DNA of 38,905 nucleotides from CAUZJO01 sp963580245. Its GTDB lineage: Bacteria; Sumerlaeota; Sumerlaeia; MVZB01. How positions within the stretch are numbered: position 1 is the stretch's first letter; the number at the start of each line of letters is the position of its first letter. The stretch lies in the NCBI GenBank assembly GCA_963580245.1, contig CAUZJO010000021.1, forward strand, positions 1 to 38,905, given 5' to 3'. Both the position numbers and the translations under genes were made by a program. Under the pieces are notes generated by a model that worked only from the letters and a program-made list of their open reading frames with translations, ran no database searches and was not told the origin of the DNA. Shown here piece by piece: positions 16,912-26,299 of the stretch.

Positions 16912-18639
16912 TCAGGACCCGGCCGGCGCAGCCTGGGCGGTCTCCGCCGTCGTCGTGGGAGCGTCCTCTTGCCTGATCTCTTTCAGGATCGAACGCACGA
17001 TATCTATTGTATCGAACAATTTGGGCACGATGATAAATGTTGTTTCGGCATCGATGGTCTGATCGGAGGGATTGTATTCGGACATCGAGCGAATAATCAG
17101 GCGGTGAAGTTCGGCCATGGGTTTCTCCGCCAGGACCTCATACATATAGGCGAACGCGTCGCGGTTGCCGGCGCGGAAGCGGATTTTGATCGGCAGGGCG
17201 TAGCCGATGTCCTCCTCGCCGGGGGTCAGGTCGGGCCCCGCGTCGGGTTTTTTCTTTTCTTCCTCTTGCTGCCCCCACATGCCGCCTCCCCACATCATTC
17301 CGGGCATCATTCCAGGGAAACCCCCGCCGCCCGGCTGGCCTGTTGCCCCTCCTTCAGCGCCTTCCGCTCCGCCCGCCGGCCCCATGCCGCCGCCCGCCGG
17401 CCCCATGCCGCCGCCCGCCGGCCCCATGCCGCCGCCCGCCGGCCCCATGCCGCCGCCCATCATCCCCATCCCGGGGAACATCCCCATCCCGGGGAACATC
17501 CCCATTCCACCCATCCCAAACGCATTCTCTTCCTTCTTGACCGGATCGCTGACAAAGTTATCGAGTTCGTCTTCGATCGATTCGATCTCCGAGGCGACCA
17601 TCGTCCCCTCCAAATTGGGATCGCCGAGCTCTTCTCCCTGGCGCAGGAAGCCCCACCCGCGCAGGGTCACCTCACTGACGTCCACGACGTCAAATTTAAG
17701 CAACATCTCCAACAAGTTGTTCATATTGCGCAAGAATTCGTAAGCGAAGTACATCTTGCTTTCCTGCAGCCCCTTCAAGCGAGCCGTGGGAAGCTCGATC
17801 TCGAGGATCTTAAACAGATACTCGCGCGTCAGATCCTCCTTGGCGAGCTTGATCGGCGCCTCTTCCCAGTTCTCGGGCATTTGATCGATGATGAGGTCGG
17901 CCACCGCCAGGCGGTAATAAAGGGGAACGAATTCGCCGAATTGCTTCATGTAGGTCGCATGGTTCACGTTGAGCCCGACCTGAGCCAGGTAAGCGTGATA
18001 GTACCGTTCGGTTTCGTCATATTCGGCCGTACGCGTGGGGCGGAAATCGAGCACCCCCTTGTACTCGGCCACGGATTTGAGCATGTCCCATAGTTCACCG
18101 GTTTGCATCCGCGCGGGCAGCTCCACGGGCAGGTCCCAGTTCCAGTTTTGCTGAGTATTGGGCCCCAGAAAGCTCATGCGATCTTGATAATCCATCCGTA
18201 GCCGGCGCAGGCGTCTGATTTCGGTCAACAGGCTGTCCAGTTGAACTGCATGCTTGCCGTCTTCGATTTCACCGAGCCTTTCCACCCTGAGCGCCTGCAA
18301 GGCCTCGTCGTCAGTCCCGGGAGGGGCGTCGAGGTCCTCATCTTGAATTTCGTCGATGATCACCGTGATGAAAGCCTCGTCCTGGCCCAGATCCAGACCG
18401 ATGATGCCTTTCTCCAAGTCGTCAACAAGCTCCTTGTTCCCACCCTTATAATCATCGAGTTGCCGGATGTCGCGCAGCGTGCTCAGATTGCGGATGGTAT
18501 CGACGGTGCTGTCGTAATCATCCTTGGCCGCCTTGTAGGCCTGCGCGCTGGGCGAGAAAATGAACAGATGCAACAAGGCAACGATGATGATCGTAATGAC
18601 CACGCCGATTACGATTTGTTCGCGTTTGCCGATAGTCAT
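16912..18639 (-). CDS. PilO/Amuc_1100-like membrane protein with Gly/Met-rich repeats
   Basis: A 575-residue protein with one N-terminal membrane helix (residues 9-29, after MTIGKREQ), then a coiled-coil-like region and an alpha/beta periplasmic domain. This layout is that of PilO-type pilus assembly proteins and of Akkermansia Amuc_1100. Around residues 375-450 it has a low-complexity insert with two GMGMFP-type units, four perfect GMGPAGG units and further Gly/Met-rich sequence. The C-terminal ~90 residues (PIKIRFRAGNRDAFAYMYEVL to VRSILKEI) look like a second ferredoxin-like domain. No pilM, pilN or pilQ is adjacent. The family assignment rests on topology and weak similarity. It is followed by the two STAS genes on the same strand. 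Confidence 0.5.
   Translation of the reverse strand: MTIGKREQIVIGVVITIIIVALLHLFIFSPSAQAYKAAKDDYDSTVDTIRNLSTLRDIRQLDDYKGGNKELVDDLEKGIIGLDLGQDEAFITVIIDEIQDEDLDAPPGTDDEALQALRVERLGEIEDGKHAVQLDSLLTEIRRLRRLRMDYQDRMSFLGPNTQQNWNWDLPVELPARMQTGELWDMLKSVAEYKGVLDFRPTRTAEYDETERYYHAYLAQVGLNVNHATYMKQFGEFVPLYYRLAVADLIIDQMPENWEEAPIKLAKEDLTREYLFKILEIELPTARLKGLQESKMYFAYEFLRNMNNLLEMLLKFDVVDVSEVTLRGWGFLRQGEELGDPNLEGTMVASEIESIEDELDNFVSDPVKKEENAFGMGGMGMFPGMGMFPGMGMMGGGMGPAGGGMGPAGGGMGPAGGGMGPAGGAEGAEGGATGQPGGGGFPGMMPGMMWGGGMWGQQEEEKKKPDAGPDLTPGEEDIGYALPIKIRFRAGNRDAFAYMYEVLAEKPMAELHRLIIRSMSEYNPSDQTIDAETTFIIVPKLFDTIDIVRSILKEIRQEDAPTTTAETAQAAPAGS
17371..17496. repeat. In-frame tandem repeats in the PilO-like gene
   Basis: A 21-base unit encoding GMGPAGG is repeated four times with almost no codon differences (17371 to about 17457). 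Two perfect 18-base units (17461-17496) encode the GMFPGM repeats. The near identity at DNA level points to recent expansion by slippage, so copy number may vary between strains. Confidence 0.85.
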
Positions 18640-18841
18640 GGTCCAACACCCCCTTGACTTTTAATCGCTCCGCGCCGCGGGCGGGAAGCAGTGATAAAAT
18701 CAGTCTATCGTGGTGAAAAGATGGAACTCCGAATTGGTGGAAATACATCGTGGGGCGAGAGCGAGCGGGCTGAGAAACGGGCCTCAATCCTGCAACGCAA
18801 TCCCATTTGCTCACACCTCTACCGGATGCCCTATACCTATT

Positions 18842-18869
18842 TAGATATGCCACGAACCCCACTTGTCAA
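18842..18869 (-). promoter_or_regulatory. Possible sigma70-type promoter for the PilO-like gene
   Basis: TTGACA (18869-18864, minus strand) is a consensus -35 and overlaps the era stop codon. After 16 bases comes TATCTA (18847-18842). It would start a transcript about 195 bases before the PilO-like gene. The 226-base gap contains no gene. Confidence 0.4.
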
Positions 18870-19798
18870 CCAAAATCGCGAGGCCTCAGCCCCAGTTCGG
18901 TCAGTCGCTGCTTGCTCTTGCGCCATTTGGGAACGACCTTGACCCAAAGTTCCAGGTATACGGGACGCCCGACGAGCCTCTCAATTTCAAGCCGGGCGTC
19001 GTGCCCGATTTTTTTGAGCATCGCGCCGCCGCGGCCGATGATGATCGGTTTGTGCGCTTGGCGTTCGGTGATAATCATGACTCGGATGTGGACTGTTTCC
19101 CCCTCTTCCTCATCGTACCGCTCGGTCTGGGTGGCCGTCGCGTAGGGAATCTCCTGTCCCAGGCGGCGAAAGAGTTGCTCGCGGACCAATTCGGCCACCA
19201 GGTATCTCAGGTCGCGGTCGCAAAGTTGCTCGGGATCATAGAGCAGCGGCCCGCGAGGCAGGGCACCGCCGATCGCCTTGCGCAATGGATCGAGGCCGCG
19301 CCCGGTCCGGGCCGAGATGGCGAAAACCTTGTCGTACTCGACCGGCCCGCCCGCCCCGGATGGGGGTGGACGGTCGAGGCGATCGATCTTGTTCCACACC
19401 AGCCAAACCGGCGCATTCGACTTGCGAATGATATCGAGCACGGGCCCTTCGTCTTCGGTGTCGGTCCGGCGGGCATCGCGCAAATGCAGGACCAGGTCGC
19501 ACTGGCGAATCCCCCGCACGACCCAGTCCATGAGGCATTCACCCAGCGCGTCGGTCGGCTCGACGACCCCGGGGATGTCCACGAGCGCCACTTGCATCGA
19601 CTCATCGGTCACGATGCCGTGGATCCGCTCGCGCGTGGTTTGCGGGCGCCGGGAAACGGCGGAGATTTTCTGGCCGACCAACCGGTTGACCAACGTGCTC
19701 TTGCCGACGTTGGGCAGGCCGGCCAGGCCGACGAAACCCACGGCGCGCCATGGCGCGGAGCCGGGCGAATTATCCTCTGGCTTCTGATTGTCAATCAT
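18866..19798 (-). CDS. era: GTPase Era
   Basis: Era is an essential GTPase that binds 16S rRNA near its 3' end during 30S assembly. Motifs in order are G1 GLPNVGKST (about 27-35), G2 around QTTRERI, G3 DIPG (DTPG in most Era), G4 NKID, and G5 SAR. The C-terminal KH domain has IIGRGGAMLKKIG and the family ending VKWR-like VKVVPKWRKS. The ATG at 19798 is used; a TTG at 19804 is also possible. It begins 15 bases after the ybeY stop, so ybeY and era are coupled, matching their shared role in 16S rRNA maturation. About 310 residues is normal size. Confidence 0.96.
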   Translation of the reverse strand: MIDNQKPEDNSPGSAPWRAVGFVGLAGLPNVGKSTLVNRLVGQKISAVSRRPQTTRERIHGIVTDESMQVALVDIPGVVEPTDALGECLMDWVVRGIRQCDLVLHLRDARRTDTEDEGPVLDIIRKSNAPVWLVWNKIDRLDRPPPSGAGGPVEYDKVFAISARTGRGLDPLRKAIGGALPRGPLLYDPEQLCDRDLRYLVAELVREQLFRRLGQEIPYATATQTERYDEEEGETVHIRVMIITERQAHKPIIIGRGGAMLKKIGHDARLEIERLVGRPVYLELWVKVVPKWRKSKQRLTELGLRPRDFG

Positions 19799-19813
19799 TC
19801 GCAATGGTCCGGA

Positions 19814-20296
19814 TCATGGCATTTGGCCGGGATGCTCGCCTTTCCGGGACTTCAGCAAGACCGTCGCGGCCCGCTCCATGCGCCGGTGCGCCCGGGTCGA
19901 CCCATGATCATATCCCAGCAGGTGCAGGAGTCCGTGAGCGAGGAGGCACTCGAGGTGCGCAACGAGCGGCGCGTCCTCCCGGCGGGCCGCGACCCGAGCC
20001 GTCGGGAGCGAGATGGCGATATCACCTATCGGCCCCGATGGCGGGGATTGTCTCGGTTGGAGCGCTTGAAGGGGAAACGACAGCACATCGGTCGGCTGGT
20101 CCTTGCGGCGCCAGCGGCGGTTGAGCCGCCTTATGGTGGGATTGTCGCAAAGCAGCAGGCTTAACTCATGCTCGGGACCCAATCCCGCGCGCGCGCCCAG
20201 CCGGCCCAGGCTCGCCGCCGCCAGCCGCTCGAGCCCCCGGGCGTACTGTCCCATCCGACCCAGCGAGCTGACCAGGACGCGGGGGCGGGCTCTCAC
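19814..20296 (-). CDS. ybeY: Endoribonuclease YbeY
   Basis: YbeY is a zinc endoribonuclease needed for 16S rRNA 3'-end maturation and ribosome quality control. The metal site HGLLHLLGYDH is intact (His121, His125, His131), as are the upstream RRKDQPTDVLSFP and GDIAIS segments. The start is GTG at 20296, overlapping the stop of the upstream lipoprotein gene (GTGA), which implies translational coupling. The N-terminus is Arg/Ala-rich and somewhat divergent. Followed at once by era. Confidence 0.95.
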   Translation of the reverse strand: MRARPRVLVSSLGRMGQYARGLERLAAASLGRLGARAGLGPEHELSLLLCDNPTIRRLNRRWRRKDQPTDVLSFPLQALQPRQSPPSGPIGDIAISLPTARVAARREDAPLVAHLECLLAHGLLHLLGYDHGSTRAHRRMERAATVLLKSRKGEHPGQMP

Positions 20297-21603
20297 GGCG
20301 CGGCCTGCTCGCCGCCCTCGGGTGCCTCCGTCGTCGGCGGGGAAACCTGGATCGAGGAGGGGTCAGCCTGCGGGTCCACCTGACCTAACGCAGGTTGCGT
20401 TGGCGCGGGCTCGCCGGGCAAAAGCGGCCCCTGCCCCTCGGGCTCGGGGGCGAGGGACGGTTGCAAGAGGGTCCCGGTCGTGGGCTGGAGACCCTGCAAT
20501 GCGCCGGTCCGAATCGCTTCGAGCATCTGCGAGGCCTGATTGGACTGCGGCGAATCGGGATACCCCTCGATCATCTGTTGGAGCATCTCGGTGGCCTTCC
20601 CGGTCTGTCCTTGGCGATGACTTAGGTGGGCCGAGTGCATCATCGCCGTGGGGCGGAGCTGGCTGACCGGGTATTGGTCGATGATGGTCCGCAGGGCTTC
20701 CTGGGCGGCCTCGACGTTCCCCCGATTGTCCTTCTGACCGGCCAGTTCCATCAGCAGACGGGTTTTCTCCTCGGCGCTGAGGGCCGCTTCGAGCTGACGA
20801 CGCACCTCCGCCTCACTCGCTTCGTAACTCTTTTGGGCCGCCTCGGCCTGGCCGTTGCGCTCCTGGTGTGTGCCCAAAAGGAACAGGACGCGCGATTTGA
20901 AGGGGGTCTCGGGGTAGCGGTCCAGATAGTCCTCGTAGATCTCAACGGCCTTTTCGGGCTCCTCGCGCTTGACGTAGATCTCGGCCATGCGGTCCAACGG
21001 TTCGGCGTGACGCTCCGCTTCGGAAGGCTCTCGACTGATCAGGCCGCGGCAAATCTCCAGGACCTTCTCCTCCTCGTTATTGATCATGAACAGCGTCGAG
21101 ATATTAAACTGAAACCAGTCCTGCAGCTGAGGGGGCAGCATCACCAATGAGTTGGAGGTGGCGACGGCCTCTTCAATGGCTTTGTCGATCTTTTTCTCCT
21201 CGACGTAGGAATCGATCTTGAGCATGGTGGCCTGGAGCCCCTGGTCCGTCGCGACCCCCCCGACGGCCGGGATGAACAGGTCTAATTGCTCGCGGGCCAG
21301 GTCGAACTGCTTTTCCGCGCGGTAACAAGCGGCGAGCCAGAATCGTGCCTGGGCGGTCGCTTCGCTGTCGGGGTAACGTTCCAAGATTTCCTGATAATTG
21401 AATTCGGCCTGCAAGACATCCCCTTCCTGGAGCAGCCGGTGACCCTCGGTAAGCAGTTCCTCGGGCGTCTTCTTCGCGCAACCGGCCGTGAGGAGCAAGG
21501 CGAGCGAGAGGAATCCGGAGACGCACCGAGCGAACTTCGGTATGCGAGGCGCGTGAACCCAAAGACGCCTCGCGAGTCGACTTAAGACGGATAGAATTTG
21601 CAT
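20293..21603 (-). CDS. Lipoprotein with TPR repeats
   Basis: A lipobox LLTAGC places the acylated Cys at residue 42 after a long basic N-region, so the protein should be membrane-anchored outside the cytoplasm. The body is built of TPR-like helical repeats (LLTEGHRLLQEGDVLQAEF, ARFWLAACYRAEKQFDLA, RMAEIYVKREEPEKAVEIYEDYLDRYPE, MLQQMIEGYPDSPQSNQA). These resemble the repeats of BamD or CpoB/YbgF. The last ~65 residues are Pro/Gln/Gly-rich and disordered-looking. The frame is open to 21756, but the ATG at 21603 is the first that leads into the lipoprotein signal. It overlaps ybeY by 4 bases. A scaffolding role is probable; no specific partner can be named. Confidence 0.75.
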   Translation of the reverse strand: MQILSVLSRLARRLWVHAPRIPKFARCVSGFLSLALLLTAGCAKKTPEELLTEGHRLLQEGDVLQAEFNYQEILERYPDSEATAQARFWLAACYRAEKQFDLAREQLDLFIPAVGGVATDQGLQATMLKIDSYVEEKKIDKAIEEAVATSNSLVMLPPQLQDWFQFNISTLFMINNEEEKVLEICRGLISREPSEAERHAEPLDRMAEIYVKREEPEKAVEIYEDYLDRYPETPFKSRVLFLLGTHQERNGQAEAAQKSYEASEAEVRRQLEAALSAEEKTRLLMELAGQKDNRGNVEAAQEALRTIIDQYPVSQLRPTAMMHSAHLSHRQGQTGKATEMLQQMIEGYPDSPQSNQASQMLEAIRTGALQGLQPTTGTLLQPSLAPEPEGQGPLLPGEPAPTQPALGQVDPQADPSSIQVSPPTTEAPEGGEQAAP

Positions 21604-21866
21604 TATTTGTACAGCGGGTATCCTTTGAGGTGATGCGAACTGAACTTGCCAATGGTGGTGTCGATGATACGCGGAGTTCTCCCGTGATGTCAAACGGTTC
21701 CCACTTCCTCGTCTCCTGTGGGCTTCGCGGGGCCGTGGAGGAAATCCCACCGACAATCGCCCTCGGAAGAAAGCCTGGCCGCTTGCGGAACGGGATGATA
21801 AATTTCACGAGTTGGATTGTGAGTCCAAACGCAGGGGCGTGAGGTTGGGGAAAGACAGGTTCTCGT

Positions 21867-23144
21867 ATGTTTGACCAGAGGCTTTTGAGAGAAGACGTGG
21901 ACCGCTTGAGACGGGCCATCCAGGCCAAACGCATGAGCGTGGACCTGGATCGGCTGATCGCGCTGGACGAACGCCGCCGCGAGCTGACCCGCCAGATCGA
22001 TTCGATCAACACCGAGCGCAAAAGCGCGACCAAACAGATCGGCCCCCGGATCAAGGCCGGGGAAAACCCCGAACAGGCGCGCGCTGAGATGAGGGCCCTC
22101 GGCGAACGCGGCGACCTATTGGAGGGCGAGCGGCGGACGGTTGTCGAGGAGTTCGAGGCGCTGGCCCTGTATGTCCCCAACACCCCCCATGACAGCACCC
22201 CCGAAGGGGCGGGGGAGCAGGACAATCAGGAGGTTCATCGATGGGGCGAGCGGCCGGCGTTCGATTTCGAACCCAAGCCGCACTGGGAGATCGGCGAGGC
22301 GCTCGATATCCTTGACCTGGCGCGTGGGGCCAAGCTCTCGGGTTCGGGCTTCTATGTCCTCAAGGGGCTGGGCGCGCGTCTGGAGCGCGCCTTGGTCCAC
22401 TGGTTCCTGGACGTGCACGTGGAGGAGTTCGGCTACGTCGAGATCCTGCCGCCGCTCGTGGTCAACACCCAGGCGATGACCGGCACCGGCCAGTTGCCCA
22501 AAATGGCCGAGGACATGTATCAGTTGACCGAGGGGGAAGGCTGGCTGATTCCCACGGCCGAGGTTCCGGTCACGAACCTCTACGCCGGAGAGATCCTGGA
22601 CGGGCTGAAGCTGCCGATCCGCCACTGCGCGTTCTCGGCCTGTTTCCGGCGCGAGGCCGGCAGTTACGGCAAGGACGTGCGCGGCATCCAGCGCGTGCAT
22701 CAGTTCAACAAAGTGGAGATGGTGAAGTTCGTCCGGCCCGAGACCTCGTACGAGGAGCTGGAGTCGTTGCGGCGGCAGGCCGAGGTGCTGCTCGAAAGAT
22801 TGGGGTTGGCCTACCGAAGGCTGCTGCTCTGCGCCGCGGACCTCAGTTTCGCCGCCGCCAAGTGCTACGACCTGGAGGTGTGGGCCCCGGGGATGGATCG
22901 CTGGCTCGAGGTCAGCTCGTGCTCAAACTTTGAGGATTTCCAGGCCCGGCGCGCCGGCATCCGTTTCCGCCCCCAGCCCAACGCCAAACCGCAATTCGTC
23001 CACACGCTCAACGGATCGGGGCTGGCCCTGCCGCGCACCGTCATCGCGATCCTCGAGAACTGCCAGCAAGCCGACGGGACGGTCTTCATCCCCGAGGTGC
23101 TGCGTCCTTACATGGGTTGCGACGTCATCAAGCCCCGGGAGTAG
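21867..23144 (+). CDS. serS: Seryl-tRNA synthetase
   Basis: A class II aminoacyl-tRNA synthetase charging tRNA-Ser. The N-terminal helical arm (about residues 25-100) is the long coiled coil that reads the tRNA variable arm. The core shows motif 1 around YVEILPPLVVN, the TXE-type serine site in PTAEVPVTNLYAGEIL, motif 2 FRREAGSYGKDVRGIQRVHQFNKVEM region, and motif 3 NGSGLALPRTVIAILEN. Its 425 residues are normal. The start MFDQRLLRED fits homologues. It is a single gene, divergent from the lipoprotein operon. The 263-base gap upstream has no recognisable T-box or promoter. Confidence 0.97.
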   Translation: MFDQRLLREDVDRLRRAIQAKRMSVDLDRLIALDERRRELTRQIDSINTERKSATKQIGPRIKAGENPEQARAEMRALGERGDLLEGERRTVVEEFEALALYVPNTPHDSTPEGAGEQDNQEVHRWGERPAFDFEPKPHWEIGEALDILDLARGAKLSGSGFYVLKGLGARLERALVHWFLDVHVEEFGYVEILPPLVVNTQAMTGTGQLPKMAEDMYQLTEGEGWLIPTAEVPVTNLYAGEILDGLKLPIRHCAFSACFRREAGSYGKDVRGIQRVHQFNKVEMVKFVRPETSYEELESLRRQAEVLLERLGLAYRRLLLCAADLSFAAAKCYDLEVWAPGMDRWLEVSSCSNFEDFQARRAGIRFRPQPNAKPQFVHTLNGSGLALPRTVIAILENCQQADGTVFIPEVLRPYMGCDVIKPRE

Positions 23145-23145
23145 C

Positions 23146-24652
23146 CTACCCCGGCGGTTGCGGCGCTTGGTGGCGGTAGATGTTGAGTCGTTCGCCGAAA
23201 CTCGTTTCAAAGGACCACGCGAGTTGGAAGGCGGGGACGGCATCCAGCACGTCTTGGATCAGCGGACGTTCGTCCGCCAAGTCCCAGGTTGCATCGACGA
23301 GAAAGATTGGACTGGCCAGACGCCCGGTCTGTCGGAGGTGATCGAAGATTTCCTCGGCCGTGCCGGAGACGGACACGGGCAGGCAATCAATTCGGTGAGC
23401 GCTGAATCCGGAGCTGGGATTGGCCAGCGCGGCGGTGGTCGGCCACGCCACGATCACCGAGGGATCAAGACCGCTCTCGACGATGCGGTCGGTCGCCTGA
23501 TGATAAAGTTGCTTTCGCTCGGCCAGGTCCAGCGTGAAATCCCTGTGGTCCGAGAGGTGCCGCATCTACCGCGGCGGGTTCGTGCTTGCGACAACCTCAC
23601 GCCAGGGCTCTTTTCAGCGCACGCCCTGCACCAGACACCACGCGAGCATCCAGGGCACAACCCAAGACCGCCCGGACCCGAGCAACCCTCGCCCTCAGCG
23701 CGTGAAACGCCGAGACCGTAAGGCCCAGCGCGATGGGAACCAGCAACAGGCGGAAGCTCATGAGGGGCGTGTCGAACGTGAGAAACTTAACATGTGGGAC
23801 CCGCTCCCAGAACTCGTCCCACCCAGGCACCACGACGTTGTGGTTCCCGTAGGTGCTCAGGGGCCGCCCCAGAACCACCAACTTGATGAGTAGAAAGAGC
23901 CCGAACAGACCGATCGGGACGGCAAACGGGAGCATCCGCCCGAGGAAGGGGCGCCATCGCCGCGGGCGGGCCACGATCCAGAACCACACACCCGAGTAGA
24001 AGGCGAATCCGACCACCGACAGTGCCCCGGTGATGCGAGTGAAACACAGCAGCGTCGCCCACAGAGCCAGCCAACCGGGCCGGCCGGCGGCCCAGGCCCA
24101 GACGGCCAGAAGCGTGAAGGCGAGGTTCGGGATGCCACTCAGATACTGAGAACAATAGGCGATAAAGAGCGTCGTCGAGTAAAGGCAAACGGCCGCCAGC
24201 GGACCGCCCCAGAAGGGACTGCTCGTGCCCAGGGACCGCATAAGAAGCGTCCGAGTCAGCCCGTGCAACGCCAGCAAGGCCAGCGAGCCGTAAAACCACA
24301 TGCCGACGTTGGGGACCAGGTTGCTGGGCCCAAATAGCCTCCACAGCCAACCGTTGATCCACGTGTAGAACAGGGGGTACCCGGTGTCGTTGCCGGGCGG
24401 AAACGGGTCGAAGGGATGCTCGTAGACGTGCATCGTGGCCGGTGCCACGTAGCCGGCGGCGTCGTTAAAGAACCCCAGCCAGGCGTGACCCGCCAGTGCC
24501 GCGGCGATCATGCTGAAATACAAGAGCCAGTAAACCGAGAACCCAAGCAGCGGAGGCAACGGCGTGCGCGGCCCCCAAGTGGCCGGTGCGCAAGGAGGGG
24601 CGTCTTGCGAGAGATCCCCTGGGAGTGCCGCAGTGTCAGCTTGAGCGGTCAT
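23146..24652 (-). pseudogene. Broken membrane glycosyltransferase (frameshift and two stops)
   Basis: The 5' part (23597-24652, 351 codons) encodes an ArnT/GT39-like polytopic membrane protein, with an acidic first periplasmic loop (HAWLGFFNDAAGYV) and about eight helices. Near 23670-23699 the sensible frame changes: the last membrane helix (SWVVPWMLAWCLVQGV) is in the other frame. It then meets TGA (23616-23614) and TAG (23568-23566). Between and beyond them the same frame carries plausible sequence (REVVASTNPPR, then MRHLSDHRDF and a 139-residue soluble tail to 23146). A parent gene of about 500 codons is likely. Real decay, or an assembly error in this area, would both explain it. Family members transfer sugars from polyprenyl carriers. 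Its end abuts the serS end. Confidence 0.7.
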
Positions 24653-24929
24653 GGTTCGGCTCGGTCGCGGGAGGGGACATTCTCATCGCCACGGATCGGA
24701 TTGATGCGCCCCGCTAAAATCGAGCTTGAGGGTGCGAGGGGGTTTGGGGTTGTAATGATGTCACCATCGGCGGTCTCCTTATGGGCGTTTGGGTCATTCC
24801 CAAATCAAAGTACCACAAGACTTCCGATGGTTCGTTTCTTATTTGCGGCCTCTTCTCGGACGGCCCACTGGAGGATCAAGGGAGGATAGGGGGTGCCAAT
24901 GGGGTAAACTCGAATGGGGAGATGGGTTT

Positions 24930-26297
24930 TTGCAGATTTTGAGCCGGCCTGATTTTTTGTCGGACTTGTGTCCCCGTCGCCGGCTGGACTCCGGGACCGA
25001 GCACCTAGCTCCTGGGATTGTTCTTATCGCGGCGCTGGCGCTGTTGGGGGGCGGCGAAGTCTTGGGCACCCCTAAGAGCACGCTGCCCGACCCCGAGAGC
25101 GGCAGGTATATTTTCATCCAGTCCGAGCTTAGCGAGGATGAAGAGGCGTTCAATCACGAGGAGCAGCGGACGCGGACGGTCGGCATCAGCGGCAAGACGG
25201 TGGTGATCGAGGCCGACTCAGCCAAGAATGATATCTGGAACCAGTTTCATAACGCGCGGGACATCACCGAGCTGACAATCCACGCCGAGACGCTCATCGT
25301 TCGCAGCCGGTTCCACCTGATGGGAACCTTGCTGCGGATCCACGCCCGCGAGCTGCGGATGGAGGACACCGCGGGCAACCAGATCGCTTCATTCGTCACC
25401 ACCCCCCGTAACCTGGACACCCCGCTAGGGGACACGGGTGACGGCGAGGACGGGGCCGGCGGCCTGGAGGCGGGTCACTGTTTCATCTTCATCGAGACTT
25501 TCGAGGCGGGCGAAACGACCAAAGTGCGATTCGACCTCCTGGGCGGAGACGGCCAAGAGGCCGGCGAAGGCAGGGACGGCGAGGACGGAAAGGATGTCGA
25601 GGAATGTGACGACTTGGGTCTCCCCGCGACAAACGAGCAACCCGCGGGAACGGTCTACATCTTCGAACGCGACATGCTGGGCCAGATCCTGCCGCTTTGC
25701 GGGGAGCCGGCATGGCCGACCAACGGGGAGGACGCCGTCGCGGACGGTCGCCCGGGCAGCGGCGGTCATGGGGGTGACCTGCGCGGCGCCATCGATTTGG
25801 AGGAGTTCATCCGTTTTGACGGCGGCCTGGCCGGCCAAACGGGAGAATCCCGCGCGGGCGGCAAGGCCGGTCGGCCCCAAATCGCCCGCCATGTCCGTTT
25901 CCGGGAGACGTTGGGTGGGGAGTTCAGGTTCGATATCGACGAGACGCGCCAGACCCAGGACGGCGCGGACGCCGAGCCGCCCGAGGCGGACCGGGCCGTC
26001 GGAGTTGACGGTGAGTTCGGCGGGATCGGCTCGACCGATGATTGGTTTCACCCCTTCATCCTGCGCGGCATCTACCTGCACGCGTTAGATGCGAGCGGCC
26101 CGGAGCACAACAATCCTTGGTTCGCCCACGCCACGATGATGGAGTATCTCGACTTGCTGGCGGCCTTCAAGCAGACAAGCAAGTGGCATGACTTGACCGA
26201 TGAAGATCGTCAGGAGATAGGGGAGGTCGAGCAGGATATGCTTGAGCTGTTGGCGCGGACGGAAAACGCGGCGCGGACGTGGACGGCGTATGATTGA
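24930..26297 (+). CDS. Secreted acidic glycine/aspartate-rich protein, unknown function
   Basis: I do not recognise a named family. After a hydrophobic signal-like segment (APGIVLIAALALLGGG) the protein is strongly acidic. It has a strand-rich middle (HARDITEL-like turns such as DITELTIHAETLIVRSRF and LLRIHARELRMED, suggesting short parallel-beta rungs) and several collagen-like or loop-like Gly/Asp runs (GDGEDGAGG, GGDGQEAGEGRDGEDGKD, RPGSGGHGGD). The C-terminal 60 residues are helical. The frame is open from 24789. A TTG at 24930 with GGGGAG before it leads neatly into the signal and is chosen, but the start is uncertain. It has no operon partner; a terminator-like hairpin follows. The 277 bases upstream hold no other gene. 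Confidence 0.6.
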   Translation: MQILSRPDFLSDLCPRRRLDSGTEHLAPGIVLIAALALLGGGEVLGTPKSTLPDPESGRYIFIQSELSEDEEAFNHEEQRTRTVGISGKTVVIEADSAKNDIWNQFHNARDITELTIHAETLIVRSRFHLMGTLLRIHARELRMEDTAGNQIASFVTTPRNLDTPLGDTGDGEDGAGGLEAGHCFIFIETFEAGETTKVRFDLLGGDGQEAGEGRDGEDGKDVEECDDLGLPATNEQPAGTVYIFERDMLGQILPLCGEPAWPTNGEDAVADGRPGSGGHGGDLRGAIDLEEFIRFDGGLAGQTGESRAGGKAGRPQIARHVRFRETLGGEFRFDIDETRQTQDGADAEPPEADRAVGVDGEFGGIGSTDDWFHPFILRGIYLHALDASGPEHNNPWFAHATMMEYLDLLAAFKQTSKWHDLTDEDRQEIGEVEQDMLELLARTENAARTWTAYD

Positions 26298-26299
26298 GT

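Noticed and set aside
18863..20164. 433-codon plus-strand frame
   Set aside because: Antisense to era and ybeY, which are certain.
21604..21866. T-box or other leader before serS
   Set aside because: No T-box core, no anti-terminator and no clear promoter could be found.
21173..22225. 350-codon minus-strand frame across the lipoprotein and serS starts
   Set aside because: It overlaps two well-supported genes in other frames and shows no recognisable domain.
16188..23568. Reassignment of TAG to an amino acid
   Set aside because: The two suspicious TAGs replace different likely residues (Trp and probably Tyr); nonsense changes or errors are simpler.
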